Positions 34,614-47,199 of a stretch of 64,000 nt of DNA are shown one piece after another. The translations under genes were made by a program, and so were the position numbers. Under the pieces are notes generated by a model, which did not search any database, had not been told where the DNA came from, and was given only the letters and a program-made list of their open reading frames with translations. Source of the stretch: Ceratothoa steindachneri (lineage: Eukaryota; Arthropoda; Malacostraca; Isopoda; Cymothoidae). The stretch lies in the NCBI GenBank assembly GCA_963969495.1, contig OZ018326.1, forward strand, positions 148,271,806 through 148,335,805, in the 5' to 3' direction. The stretch's first letter is position 1. Every line of letters starts with the position of its first letter.

Positions 34614-35760
34614 CAGTGGCCGCGAAAAGTACCCGATCACCCTCAAAATTTGTATTATTTTTAATGATATTTACAGACGCATAATTCACTTTCTATTTAT
34701 TCTAGCTACATCTTGTCGCTTTTATCTAACGCTCTGATATTACACCTTTGCAGTGCAATCTTAAGTTAATATTGTGGTAGCGTTTTTTGCCTGTGGACGT
34801 GCGTCAAATTTTTCCGATAACATTTTTTTTACTATTTCGTTATTATTTTGTGATTTTTTACAGAGAGTAGTCTACATAAAATTAAGTTCTAATGTGTGCT
34901 AAGAATCAACACGAGAGCGATAGTTGAGGTGCTAATATTGCTTTTCATATATGTGGGAAATATTAGAGAGAGAGAGAGTTAATTTATTAAACATAGCCCA
35001 GAGTACTGTTACATAATTCATGGGTTTTACGGGCTAAACAATGTTAGCCAATCTACGCCAGGACCAAAAAATCGATCTGGCAGCCGAGAAAAACAAATTT
35101 CCGAACAGACATTCTTATGAAACGCTTAGTATTAAATCATCCAACAATAACTGTGAAAGAACTAAAATTTGAATGAATAATTTATTATCGGATCTTTCTG
35201 AACAAACTATCCAGGAGCAGCTACAAAAGAAACTTGGATTACCATCTAGCCATGCTGCAAGGAAACCATTCATTAATATAAAATGCGTAACTAATGTGTC
35301 TCATTTTGTAAGGAATACATCCATTGGACTGTTTAAGTTTGGAAAACAGTTTTATTCACCAGTGAGTCAATATTTTTACCATTCAGAAACTGTTCTAAAA
35401 AGATTCGTCGGCCCATTGTTTCAAATAGAATGGACCATAAATACACCCAAAAGTCAATGAAACACCCTCCAAGTGTGATGATTTATGCTTGTTTCAGTTT
35501 TCAAGGGGGAGGAAGCATATACTTCCTTACTATAACACAACTATGGATTGCGTGCGGTATTACGAATGTTACAGGCGTAAGTGCAGTGGTAATGACAATC
35601 CATGAGACAAAAACATTCATACATCATGTGAAACCTTGTCGCAAGGCTAAATTTGTGACAAAATGGCTTACTGCTAAGGAGTGAATACCGACTACATGCA
35701 GAACCGCAGCTCTCGAAGGTGACACGAACCAATGATACAATCATGAAAATTATAATAAAA
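34614..35760 (+). pseudogene. Tc1-like element relic with left terminal repeat
   Basis: CAGTGGCCGCGAAAAGTACC at 34614, directly after a TA, has the form of a Tc1-type inverted end (CAGTGGCNxxAAAAGTA). No matching right end was found. Transposase fragments follow on the plus strand. The frame 35173-35460 contains KLGLPSSHAARKPFI of the second DNA-binding helix region and a worn first catalytic region. The frame 35430-35684 contains MKHPPSVMIYACFSFQGGGS (the conserved K-H-P-P-S-x-M-I-W-G-x-F block) and CRKAKFVTKWLTAKE after the second catalytic site. The first aspartate motif (F-S-D-E) is not readable and the second reads H-E-T, not Q-D. Dead copy. Confidence 0.8.
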
Positions 35761-36800
35761 GCTGTAAAATGTTACTTATTTTTTAGTAGAATTGTGTTAA
35801 AAAAACAATAATTAGTTAGAAATCAATATTATTAAGCCCCCTAATGTAATTTTATTATTATACATATGTGAGCTTTATTTAAAAAATACTTTTATTCACT
35901 TTCATTAAATTTTGATTTATTTATCATGTGAGTGTCAAGACTATTCTTAAAAAGGCTTTGAATTGTTTTAAGTGACCACTGATTTAGGAAAACTATTCCA
36001 CCTCTGTTTTTCTCAATGTAAGTACCGTAAATGTTTTCGTTGATTAGAATGAGGGTAACGCTTATAACTCTTTTATTTATGAACCCTAGTACTTGAACTT
36101 TATAATTAAGTAGAATTCTTTCAGGTATAATTAACAAAATAATTATTTTTTCTTACTCGACAAGACTACAATCTTTTTTAAAATCAAATAAAAGAGATCT
36201 TGAAAAGTAATCTTAGTAATCATGATTTTTATCTGGATTTTTAAGATCACATATTTTTCTTGTAATCTGATTTTGATCTTTTAGATCACTTTTTTGATGA
36301 TTTCATCTTGATCTTCATGATCGTAGATAGTTTACTAACAAATCTATGTTCATTTGTTCGATTAAATTAGACCCACCTTAGCCTCACAAGTATAGCTACT
36401 CAAGTTCTCATAGTTCTGAATTCCCCATCCAGATCCACCTTTAAGAGAACAACCTTGCAAGTCACTGCAACAACAATAATGTAACGAATGGAATTCCATC
36501 CAGCAAGGGAAGCTGAAGCAAGATGGTACAGCAGCGGATTACCCTTGTAAGTAAGCCAACCTGTTAAAACAATTCATTTCTAAAGATATAAACGAATATT
36601 TAATATTTAGATTTACCCAAATATAACTCCTTTTTTATAAATAAAGATCGGAAGCAATCACAAATAGCTAAACTTGTTGAATAGTGCGCCACTCTACCAA
36701 AGCATTGAGAATGTCTCCCTAACTCAACGCCCCCAACATATCACGTACCTACACGACTGTCAAAACCGCACTCCTCGACCGCCATTCTCCCACTCTCGCT
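35761..36800. other. No recognisable gene
   Basis: AT-rich DNA. Repeated GATCTTxxxGATCA phrases at 36,190-36,330 form a loose GATC-rich cluster but no regular tandem unit. No coding motif. Confidence 0.5.
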
Positions 36801-36805
36801 CAGAA

Positions 36806-36829
36806 AATAAGAACATAAGAACATAAGAA
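36806..36829 (-). repeat. CR1 3'-terminal octamer repeat
   Basis: On the minus strand this reads as three tandem TTCTTAT(G/T) units. CR1-clade LINEs end in short tandem repeats of this kind, recognised by their own reverse transcriptase. Confidence 0.85.
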
Positions 36830-37072
36830 AAGAAGGAGACTGCAAAAGACCATTCATGGCCTACACTTGGCAGCTCCTGTTCCAGTCAACACACAAAAGA
36901 TTTCTTACCAGAGAAAAGTCATCAACATTGTCACCCTTTACAGGGGTTCGTCAGATCTAATCTACAATATACATAAAATGCATCCAGAGGATTATGTCCA
37001 TTCATGCAACCGCAAAATAATCTCCCCACTCCGCAGAAAAATATATACATATGTACATAAAAAAAGTCAGTC

Positions 37073-40000
37073 TCATCTAACAGCTTCATTCATATATTTA
37101 TCTAATCTATTCTTAAAACTACCCAGAGAGGAGGCTTCTATCACATGTCTAGTGAGCCTATTCCATTCATCTACCACACGATTTGTAAACCAATTCCTCC
37201 CAATCTCCTTCCTAAACCTATACTTATCAAGCTTAAACCCATTGCTACGTGTCCTGTCATGTTCACTAAGTATAAGATCCTTACCCAGATCCCCTTTATT
37301 ATATCCTTTTACCCATTTGAAGACTTCAATCAATTCCCCTCTGACTCTTCTCCTTTCCAATGTATGTAGATTTAGTTTTCTGAGCCTTTCACCATAAGGT
37401 AAGTTCCTTAGCCCACCAATCATCTTTTTCATCCTTCTCTGCACAGACTCAAGCAAATCAATATCCTTCCTATAATATGGTGACCAAAATTGTACTGCAT
37501 AGTCTAGATGAGGCCTAACTAGCGCCAGATACAGTTTTAGAATGACTTCAGCACTCTTATTGCTTACACTCCTCCTAATGAATCCCAATATCCTATTAGC
37601 TTTATTCTTAGCAATTAGGCATTGTTTTCTAGGACGAAGGTCTGAACTTACCAAAATACCCAAGTCCCTTTCACAATCGGTCCTCCCTAAATTTCTCCCA
37701 TTTAATTTATAACTATTCAGTGGATTATTTCTACCTATACTAAGTACACTACATTTGTCTATGTTAAACTTCATTTGCCATTTCTCAGCCCAATTGGACA
37801 GAATGGTCAATTCCTCCTGCATTACAACAGCATCAGAATCAGCCCTAATGGCCCTACCTAGCTTAGTATCATCAGCAAATTTACTCAGGTCACTACTTAT
37901 ACCTATGTCAAGATCATTAATATAAATTAAGAATAGCAAGGGACCCAAAACAGATCCTTGCGGAACTCCACTGCTAACACACCCCCACTCAGATTTAACT
38001 CCATCTATACTAACTCTTTGCTGTCTGTCACCAAGCCATGACTGAATCCACCTAAATATACTGCCATCGATCCCGTGTGCTTTAACTTTGCTCAGAAGCC
38101 GTAAGTGTGGCACTCGATCAAAAGCCTTACTAAAGTCCAAGTATAAAATATCATAGTTTTCATCCTTATCTGCTGCTTCATACACCTTACTATAAAAAGA
38201 CAGCAAATTAGTCAGGCAGGATTTACCCTTACTAAAGCCATGCTGTGATTCTTTTATCAACTTATGCTTATCCAAGTGATCCCTAATATTCCTTGCTATA
38301 ATAGATTCCATCATTTTCCCTACCACTGATGTCAAACTTACTGGTCTGTAATTAGACATATTTGTTTTATCCCCTTTCTTAAATATAGGTATCACATTGG
38401 CTTTCTTCCATGCCACTGGCACAATGCCACTCTCCAATGATTTTCTAAAGATGCATGCTAGGGGCTCACTTAACACATCCTTACATTCTTTCAAAATTCT
38501 AGGAAAGACCTCATCAGGACCGGGTGCTTTACTACTTTTGATTTTATCAATTTCCTTTGTCACTATCTCCTTTGTGATCAAGATATCCTTTAATTTCTCT
38601 TCATCATTACCCCGAAAGATCATTGACACCTCGGGTATATTTAGAGTATCCTCCTGTGTAAATACTGAGAGAAAAAAGTCATTTAGCATTCCAGCAATTG
38701 AGTCCCTATCACTCACTAATTCTCCATTGGAATCTATAAGTGGGCCTATTTTATCTCTAACCTTAGTTTTGTATAATTGATAAAAACTTTTAGGATCTTC
38801 CTTTGCCCTATTTGCCACTTTAATTTCATAATTTCTCCTTGCTACTCTAACTAACTTTTTAACATCTCTTGCTAGTTCATTATATCTCTGCCTTAAGTGA
38901 TCCTTTCCATTTTTTATTTTCCTATAAATGCCCTTTTTAATGCCAATATAATGCTTAATTTTATTTGTCATCCATTTTGGGTCATTATTTTTAGTCCTAA
39001 TCTCCTTATAAGGAATGTTAATCATCTGACCTGTAATTAATTGCTGAATTATTCTTTCATACTCCTCTTCAATTGTAATCTCTTCCTCCTGGTGATTATT
39101 GTCTCCACTAACTGATATCATTGAATCTATTCCTAAATTGATTTCATTGCCTGGTTTCTGTACAACTGCCTCCAGGTAAGTCCTTAGCCCATTATAATTT
39201 GCTCTTCTAAAGTCAGGAATTTTAACATTGTTCATGCTACTATCAATACCATTCCATTTCATCTTGAATCTAATTTCACAATGGTCACTATTACCCAAAT
39301 TTCCTCCAATCTCAGTATCCTTAATAACTTCTTCCCTATTTGTTAGAACTTAATCCAGTATATTATTACCTCTAGTGGGTTCGTTAATAATCTGCCTCAG
39401 AAAATTATCTTGGACAACATTCAAAAATTCCTCAGCCTCCTGATCACCCACAAGAGCTTCCCAGTCTATATTTCTGTAATTAAAATCGCCCATTATACAC
39501 ACATGCTTACTTCTACATGCCCGTTCAATCTTCTGCCACAGAAGATTTGAAGCTTCCTTACTAAGATTTGGTGGTCTGTATAATAATCCTATGACAAGCT
39601 TGTTTTTACTTTCCTTTACATTTAGCCATAATGACTCTGTGTTATCATCTAATTTATTTGTACTGTTTACACAACACTGGAGATTATCTTTAATATAAAT
39701 AATAACCCCTCCTCCTCTCTTCCTATTCCTATCTGTATGGAACATGTTAAAGCCCTCAATCTCAACCTCAGGTTTAAAGTGATTTCCTGCCAAATCAAGC
39801 CATGACTCTGTTATCGCAATTATATCAAAATTCTCTTCACTCGCTAACGCTCTTTAGAGATCTATCTTATTCCTTATACTCCGACCATTTGTGTAGTATA
39901 TTTTTAAGGTTTTTTTATTATTCCCATCTTCATTGCATCGTGCTTTTCTATTCCTAGTTATCTGCTCATTCACTTGTGCATTAGTCCCCCTATAACGCAT
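37073..40000 (-). pseudogene. CR1 ORF2: endonuclease and reverse transcriptase, two stops
   Basis: The frame can be read from ATG at 39998-40000 to the stop at 37073, about 975 codons, with only two in-frame TAA stops (39854-39856 and 39350-39352) and no frameshift. The endonuclease part shows IITESW-like AITESW, GLLYRPP, IMGDFNYRNIDW and GNSDHCEI. The reverse transcriptase shows SSKAPGPDEV, YRPVSLTSVVGK, LYLDFSKAFDRVPH, GVPQGSVLGPLLFLIYIND and the catalytic FADDTK (37865-37879). The C-terminus has NRVVDEWNRL and FKNRLDKYMNE. The enzyme nicks target DNA and copies the element RNA there. ORF2 is open upstream of 40000 into ORF1, so the true start may be earlier. The copy is inactive but young. 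Confidence 0.92.
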
Positions 40001-40098
40001 CAGTATGCCCTCTCCCTTAGCTATTCCTCTATCTCTGCATCCCTTCCATTTCCTACACTTGCCCTCTATTCCTGTTATTCCCTTACCTCTAACAGCTT

Positions 40099-41118
40099 CT
40101 AGTTTCCCACCCGTAAGGACCTAATCACACTATCCAGCTCCCCCCATAGAACCTCAACACCTGCCCGACTAAGATGGAGCCAATCCATCGCATACAACCT
40201 CCTATTCCCGTAAAACTCTCCCCAGACATCTACAAACACCAATCCTAACTCCTCACACAGTCCTTTCACAAATTCATTCAAACCAATTGCACGCGACAAC
40301 CATTCTACCCCCACATCCAATCTTGGAAGCACACCAGAAACAACACCTTTTACCCTGCTTTTACTCATCCTTTCAACTAACCTTTTATACTGCTCACGTA
40401 ACTCACATGTACCCACCTTCTTTACATCATTCACTCCCACATGCGTAATCACAACTGCATCCCTCTCACACCCAGAAATCAGCCTATCATACCTCTCACA
40501 AACATCACTTACACCAGCACCCGGCAGACAAACTCTCATTCCCTCCCACTTGCTATCACTCAACTTCCTATCTAAATACCTAATCTGAGAGTCACCCATC
40601 ACTAGCACCTCAGTCATTCTCCTATTCTGTCTTGGCCTAACATTACCCTCCCTCCTGCTCTCAGTCACACTACCACCCATCCTGCTTTCATCCACAATCA
40701 CACCAGGCAAATCACTTTCACACTCTTCTTCTCTCAGGACATTGAATCTGTTAGTCAACCTAACAGGTTCTATGTCCCTCTCATTCACACACCTAACCTG
40801 TCCTAACTTATCTATCCTATCCATTTTCACCCACCATTCATCATCACTCACAACTTCCACACTGTTCCCAGTCCTAGCCCTATCTTCCACCCTCTTAGCA
40901 CTAATCTCACCCTTCAATCGCACACTTGCATCTCTTCTCACCTCAAACACCAAATCATTCAACCTCTTACATTCCCCACTCAACCTCCTAACCTCCCCTT
41001 CCAGAAAACACACACGGCATTCAGTTACATTCACTCTCCTTTCAACTCCACATGCATCACACACCACATACACACTACTTTCAAACGGCATGCTTTCACC
41101 ATCTATACAAACAGCCAT
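40099..41118 (-). CDS. CR1 ORF1 protein: zinc-binding, coiled coil, SGNH esterase
   Basis: An uninterrupted 339-codon frame encodes the element's first protein. Residues 20-37 hold two C-x-x-C pairs (Cys20, Cys23, Cys34, Cys37), a zinc-finger-like knot. Residues 38-75 are charged and heptad-like, suggesting a coiled coil. Residues 121-130 read LTNRFNVLRE, a conserved linker motif in such proteins. Residues 170-335 form an SGNH/GDSL hydrolase: GDS at 175-177 (nucleophile Ser177), LPGAG at 198-202, GVND at 228-231, and DWLH at 312-315 (acid and base). Esterase-type ORF1 proteins are known in CR1/L2 elements; their role is thought to be RNA or membrane association. It lies about 100 bases upstream of the ORF2 start. 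All catalytic residues are present. Confidence 0.9.
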   Translation of the reverse strand: MAVCIDGESMPFESSVYVVCDACGVERRVNVTECRVCFLEGEVRRLSGECKRLNDLVFEVRRDASVRLKGEISAKRVEDRARTGNSVEVVSDDEWWVKMDRIDKLGQVRCVNERDIEPVRLTNRFNVLREEECESDLPGVIVDESRMGGSVTESRREGNVRPRQNRRMTEVLVMGDSQIRYLDRKLSDSKWEGMRVCLPGAGVSDVCERYDRLISGCERDAVVITHVGVNDVKKVGTCELREQYKRLVERMSKSRVKGVVSGVLPRLDVGVEWLSRAIGLNEFVKGLCEELGLVFVDVWGEFYGNRRLYAMDWLHLSRAGVEVLWGELDSVIRSLRVGN

Positions 41119-41200
41119 ACTCTCAGAAATTTACTAAGGAAAAAGTTAACACTCACCCAAAAAAATTCTTGCTCAGGATTGCTGCCAGTTATCTTCCCCA

Positions 41201-42735
41201 AAAGTATTAATTACTAATGTATTTATTACACAGAGATTGATGTATTAAATAAATACAAGAAAAACTATACACCCAAGATAACATTAACCAAGAATAATTA
41301 ATGGAATGCTTCGGGATGTTATGAAGTGGTATCTCAAGCAAGCTTTTGAGATCTTATCAATTGACACTACTTCTCTCGATCAGTTAGCAACTGAAGCTGC
41401 CGGTGTTGTGAAAAGAATGAGACACGTAATAGTCGCTACATTTGCAAATAGCTCACTTGAAAATACATTCCCCAACTTATACCTCTGAGTTGTTGGCACC
41501 ACAGGTAATTCAAAGTTCTCTCCCAGCAATGCTGTCTCGGGTGTACGAAAGAGCGCAAACAAAGCAAATTAAATCCTTAGGTCAGGGTGTTAGTAAGACC
41601 TGTGCCATCTAAAGTTTTTGCAAACGTTTGTTTGCACATTAATAAACCCATCAAGAGGAGGCTATTCATTATCGTCAAGGGAACAGTTATTTAAATAATA
41701 CCCGACAAGGGAGAAAAGGAGGCTTGTATTCCTCTTCTAACGCTGGCACGATCTCTCATCAGGTCTTTCAGAGAAAGGAATCTGAAACTCTCTCTCGGGC
41801 TTAGGCGAAATTTCCCGTGTAGTGACATAGTGTAGAAAGTGACAACTTCAATTATTTGTTCGTATTTACTTTCCCATTATTATTTAAAAGCAAATCTTTT
41901 ATGTGAAAATTAACAGGCGAAATACTAATAAAGTGAGTAGTGCCGTTGTAGGGAATGTTTTAGAATCCCTAATATCACTATCTTTTTAAGAATTCAATAG
42001 TAAATCGCCTTCTCTCAGATTTCATTTACTTAAATAAGTCAAAAATGGTCAGTGGTATTTGAACAATTGCAGGCTTCTTTCTTTACCATGCACTTAGGGG
42101 GAGAAGGCTTGGGCGGCCTTCCTCACCTCTAATTCTTCCGTGCTAACCTGGCTCGACCTCGGCCGGCCAGGAATTTAATAGTATTAAAAGAGGGCTCGAG
42201 TGTTCTTAATACAAGCATGGCTTCTTTTCTCGAACTCAGCACTTTTCTATATTTCATTCATATAGTTAATTAAAATAACATCTTTCATCAGTTCTAAAAT
42301 AGTAACCTATATGTTTTTAGAAACTTTTATGGTATTTTTTATTAAATATACTTAAAGAATCGCATTGTATTTTTAGAGACTTTACAGCCTACTTCATTAG
42401 ACCTAGTTTGTTCAGAGCTAGAGTAAAGAGGATTTTTCGTTATCTACTAAACTTTGGTTAATAAGGATATTTTCTTTTAAATTCAAGGATGTTCTTAATC
42501 AACAATTATTCTGAATTCAATGTGTGTCCTTAACTCCAATATTTCGAAACACAGGGAGCAGTAAACCTCGTTGCATCTTCGTAGTTTACCAGGGCACAAA
42601 GAGAATCAAATTAAGTTCTACAGGGCTGATCCATTTATGGTCACCATATTTGTGTGACAAAATGGAGTAATAAACAATTTCAAATTTTTTTAAACTTGCA
42701 GAATATACATATTTTTAACAAAATATGTGACTCGT
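41201..42735. other. No recognisable gene
   Basis: AT-rich spacer with a small GC-rich patch at 42,090-42,180. The short frames at 41306-41562 show nothing known. It separates the CR1 element from the I-group LINE. Confidence 0.5.
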
Positions 42736-42739
42736 GCTT

Positions 42740-45700
42740 TCTAGCGTTCGGCTCTTGGTGGTCTGTTTGCAACGAAATAAGGTTGAAGCTCGCCCTTTCT
42801 CGGCACTTTCACACTTCAGGGTGTTTAATTCTATCCTCCCGGCCGGGGGCGTGTCCCATGGTGTTGCTTCTATTTTGATTTCCTCTTTGCTATTCTCTGC
42901 GCCACTTCTCCGCCGTACTACCTTGCAGGCTGTTGCTGCGATGCTTTTTATTTCCAAGCTTTTAACTGTTTCTTCTGTGTTCATCGCCCCGGATTTTAAT
43001 TTGAGTCGGTCTGACCTTTTTTAGCTCAAAAGTCAGTTACCTACTCCATTTTTATTACCTGGTGATTTTAATGCTCGCCACCCATCTTGGGGTGATACTT
43101 TGCGTAATTCCAGGGGCGTAGTGGTTGAGTCCCTCTTATTATCCGATTCCCTTTGTCTTTTAAATTCCGGTGATTTTACTTCTTACCATGATCAAACGGA
43201 TTGTTTTAGGGCTGTAGGCTTTTTTTTATGTTCGCCCGACTGTTTTCTCGATTTTCGGTGGTCGATTCAGGACGCCCTTTCTGGGAGTGATCACTTCCAC
43301 ATAGTCCTGTCGGCTGCCCTTCCTGGTCGTTGCCTTTCCCTCTCTCATCTTTGGAATCTGCGGTGAGCAGATTGGGTTGGGTTTGGGGAGGCTTCCTTTA
43401 TTGATGCTTCGTGGGTGTACTTCGATACGATTGATCCAGCAGTCTTATATTTTACTAATTATATTTTAGAGGCTGCTGATCGATTTATTCTGCAGGGGTA
43501 CCCTGTTGAGGGGCGTTCCACGGTCCCCTGGTGGTCAAAGGATTGCGCGTTGGCTATCTCTGCGTATCAGTTGGCCCATTTCCGTTATAGGCGGAACCCG
43601 ACCGTCTCGAATAGAGTCAATCAGAAAAGGGCTCGTGCAATCCGCCAAAAGACACTCTGTCGTGCCCGCCGTGAGTCTTGGTGCCGGTACGTATCTTGCA
43701 TTTCTTTGTCCACGCCACTGACTCGGGTTTGGAAGCGGGTCAATAAGATTCGTGGTCGCTACGCTGATCATGCCATCCCTACTCTGGACATCGGAGGATC
43801 GCTTGTATCCGATGGCCGGTTGGTTAGCGAAGCTTTGGCTAAGTATTTTGTTTCGGTGAGTAGCGCTGGTAGCTATCCTCGACGCTTTCTCGATCATAAG
43901 GTGGCCATAGAGTCTCGTCTCTTAGATTTTACCACATGCGTACCTACTCATATAATGCTATTTTTTACCGTCTATGTGCTGCGGGATGCTTTTTCTCACT
44001 GTGACCCCAGCTCTCCCGGTGATGATTGCATCCATACGAATTTTTCCTCCAGGCATCAGGTGTTAGCGGTGTTCTTTGACATTCAGAAGGACTACGATAC
44101 CACCTGGAGATTTGGTGTTTTAGGTCACTTATATGATTGGGGTATAAGGGGCTTTTTACCGGTTTTTATTCCAAAAAATTTATGGTCCCGTAATTTTAAA
44201 GCCCGTATTGGGGATGCTTTCTCAGGCTTGTGGATTTAAGAGGAGGGGGTTCCCCAAGGGTGTGTTTTGAGTGTGACATATTTCGCCGTTGCCATTAATA
44301 GTCTGACGTCCACTCCTCCAGAAGGGATTTTGGCTTCCCTCTTTGTGAAGGCTTGGCGTTGTTTTGTTTATCTCCCCGCTTGCCTTCTGCTGCCAGTCGA
44401 TTACAGCTGGCAATTGATGCCGTGTCAGTTCGTGCTGTCTCAAAGGGTTTCCGGTTTCCGGTCAGCAAAATGAAGGCCATGCATTTTTATTCGGGTCTTG
44501 GTGCTCTTGGTCCCTCTTCCCTCTTCTTGGATGGCACAGCGATTTAATATGTCCCCTTTTTAAATTCTTTTGGTTTAATGATTGATAGCAAGCTCACTTG
44601 GGTGATCAAATGCATCGCTGCAGGTGTGCCTACGATCCCTGTTTTGTGTTCACCAATACCCTTCATCTCCAGTCCATGAGTGCCTTTTTGGCTCGTCCTC
44701 CTCGGCATCTTTTGATCGACGAACATCTCTACCCAGCTTCTGGGGCTCCCAGTTGGGAACCATTTCACCTCCCTGGGTGTTCCCGCGGTGTTAGCGCTCC
44801 CATTTCCGCCGGCTCCATGTTGGAGCGTTTGCCCTCCTGAGGTCTGTCCTGCTTTTGGGCATTTTGAGAAAGGGTCTACTGAACCTCGTCTATTAATGTG
44901 CCGGTTTTTTTAACATGCTTGTTATCATGCTCACCAGCGTCCTATCTATACAGCGGCTCGAAGTTGGACCTCAGTGCTGGAGCGGCTGCTGTTTCCTCTA
45001 CAGAGTCTCTTTGGTCTGCTCTGCATCCTGTAGCATCCGTTTTTACTGCAGAGTTGACGGCCATTCTTTTGGCTTTTAATTTGATTTTATTCATCAATTC
45101 TTTAGATTTAATTGTTTTTAGCGATTCCCGGTGGTTCCTTCTTTTACGCCCACCGACCCTTTTGTTTTACGAATTTGCTCCTGGCTGCTTAAAAATGCCT
45201 CCTTTTACAGGGTGGCGTTCTGTTGGGGTCTGGCTCATGTTTGGGTCCAGTACAACTAGGCGGTCGATCGGCTGGCTTGCTCGGCCGCATTGGAGGTGCG
45301 GTAGGTAACCCCTTTTTCTATTAGGGATTCTTATCCCGTAATCAGGACGTATGTCTTTTGATTGTAGCAAAGAGCGTGGGATTCGTTCCCCTCTTCTAAA
45401 CTGTCCCTTAATAAACCCTGGCCCTCTAGCTCTCAGCAACTTCGGTCTTGAAAAGTTGCTTTTTGCCAGTTGCGAATTGGGTACACGCGATTCATCCGAG
45501 GCTATTTAGTTTCAGGTGGAAGCCGAGTGGCCCCTGGTTGCCCCTATTGTCGTGGCAAGCTGCCTGTGTCTCATAATTTAGTAGTTTTTCCCCGCCTTGC
45601 TTCTCTTCGAAATTCTTGCTTCCCTACCCTTTCTGGCGTCGCCTTACCTGCTTAACTTTGCTTTATTTTATCAAGGGACTCACTTCGGTTGTCCTCCCTC

Positions 45701-46064
45701 CTTTCATATCTATCACGAAGTGGCGTTTTATCCCTTTTATAAGATCTTTCCATTTTTATGTTTAGGTTTATTGTTATATTTTATTCTGTGCCCTCGCCTG
45801 CGGCTGGCACATGTCATTTGTTTATTGCCCCACCCGCCCTTGTTTTCAGAATGTGTGCTGTATGCCCGTAATTTAACTTTGCGTCTCTGTGTGTTGTACT
45901 GTTATCTTCTAATCTTTTGCTTTTTTCCATTTTTATTTAAGTGTCTCCCACGCCGTTTCTGAGCTTTTTTCGGGAGATCCCGTTTTAAGAGGGCTGCCAT
46001 TAGGAATCCATTAAGATTGGGCGGCTGCCACCTTGTTTTCCTTTAAAGTAAACTAAACTAACCT
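42740..46064 (+). mobile_element. I-group non-LTR retrotransposon, 5'-truncated copy
   Basis: The copy starts within the endonuclease and runs through reverse transcriptase, RNase H and the terminal cysteine/histidine motif to a 3' end. The last bases include GGGCGGCTGCCACC and a short TAAACTAAACTAAC tail at 46049-46062. No gag-like ORF is present, so it is truncated at the 5' end. The 3' terminal phrase resembles that of the element ending at 61.9 kb, but the coding parts differ strongly, so these are two families of one clade. Confidence 0.85.
42870..45640 (+). pseudogene. I-group pol pseudogene (EN-RT-RNase H)
   Basis: Domains in order: endonuclease with LLPGDFNARHPSWGD (43054-43096) and SGSDHFHIVLS (about 43285); linker with PWWSKDCALAISAYQ; reverse transcriptase with VFFDIQKDYDTTWRF (first aspartate block), then GVPQGCVLSVTYFAV (about 44250). 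The segment between SPGDDCI and FSSRH is joined abruptly, deleting the fingers of the enzyme. The expected Y-V-D-D is replaced by F-V-K-A at about 44343. RNase H traces at 44930-45300 include SVFTAELTAILLAF and IVFSDSR; the first aspartate site reads Y-T-A. A CPYC..SHNLVVFP block near 45540-45595 matches the terminal zinc-like motif. Multiple frameshifts; dead. Confidence 0.85.
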
Positions 46065-47195
46065 GAATACCTACGTAAGACCTCGCTAGACCGTTAAACT
46101 TTTCCTTTATAAGGATGACTTTTGGCTGTTGCATGACGCAATACACATGTTAAATAAGAAAACTTTCCTCTATATAGATCGAATGGTAAAGAACTGCGGT
46201 GTAAAACAACTAAAGTGTGTAGTGTAGACAAGTCCTAACAGTCTATTTCCAAAAGGCGATGAAGTGTTGATTCGCACATGAATTAAATTCGCGCTGTAAA
46301 ATTAGTATGAAGTCAATACTTTGCTAGAACTTGAAGACAGGTTTCATCAATGTTTTCGTCAGAGGAAGTGTTTGCGGGAATGCGGTTGACGCTTGTTATC
46401 CCGTCAATCAATGATGGACTCGATGAATGTCTAAAACTTCACCCTACCATCACAGAAGCTGAGTATATAAAATCTGTGTCGTTTGATGAGTTTCATTGTT
46501 TTATCAACATGTAAAGGAAGACTATCAAACTTGTGAAAGAATTTGTCCTCATGAATCTTTACTACTACGTCACCATTACGTGTAAAACTATTTTAATAGA
46601 ATATCTATATATCAATCCATCTTACCATGAAAGTCCAGAGGAGGGAATGTCACTAGCTTGCGTCTTCAAAACTTGAAAAAAGAATGTTTAAGTTCACCCA
46701 AGATGAAAATATTTTTTATAGGAGCCCGATTCCTTAACAAATAAGTTTATTTAAATTCGAGATCTTCTAAAAAAAATTTTCTGATATTCATTTTCAAAAT
46801 TAGAAGTTGGATTAAAATTCACATTGATAGTTTTTATCAGTTGCATATCGAATACTGTTTCACTCACCGGATTAACTCAACTCTTATGATTCAGAGAATC
46901 AGTAAATGTGTACAAAGTAATAAGTTTGCGAAAATCGATAAAACTCTAATTTAAATTATGTATTTTAACCTCTATGTAAGATAAATTGGATTTCAACATA
47001 ATTATCTTTTATTAAATAGTTATATATGAGTGTAAACGTATCTGATATTCAGTTAAAAATGAACCGCCGATTGTTATCCTTATACCCAAATTTCGATAGG
47101 CCTCATTTCTTAATTTTCTACAACGATTAAATGAAACTTTGGTGATAACTAGATTATTGTGTTTTAAAACATCATTTTAAAACTTTAGAGTCTTT
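46065..47195. other. Unrecognised DNA between LINE and capsid relic
   Basis: A protein-like stretch at about 46349-46515 (plus) opens with ATG and runs some 55 codons before a stop, but I cannot match it. Because it lies upstream of a Polinton-type capsid relic it could be another gene of that element. I have no motif to support this. Confidence 0.3.
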
Positions 47196-47199
47196 GGAC

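Larger units (their letters stand above)
36803..41200 (-). mobile_element. CR1-type non-LTR retrotransposon, nearly full length
   Basis: The minus strand carries, in order, ORF1 with an esterase domain, ORF2 with endonuclease and reverse transcriptase, a 3' untranslated region of about 250 bases, and a terminal tandem octamer (TTCTTATG). A tail of direct octamer repeats rather than poly(A) is diagnostic of the CR1 group. The 3' end is at about 36803-36806. The 5' end is not sharply defined and lies somewhat above ORF1 at 41118. No target-site duplication could be confirmed. Confidence 0.88.

Noticed and set aside
36190..36330. GATC-rich cluster
   Set aside because: Loose recurrence without fixed period; probably slippage-type simple sequence.
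38397..38780. Plus-strand frame of 127 codons
   Set aside because: Antisense shadow of the CR1 reverse transcriptase, with no independent motif; the same applies to 40742-41137 opposite ORF1.
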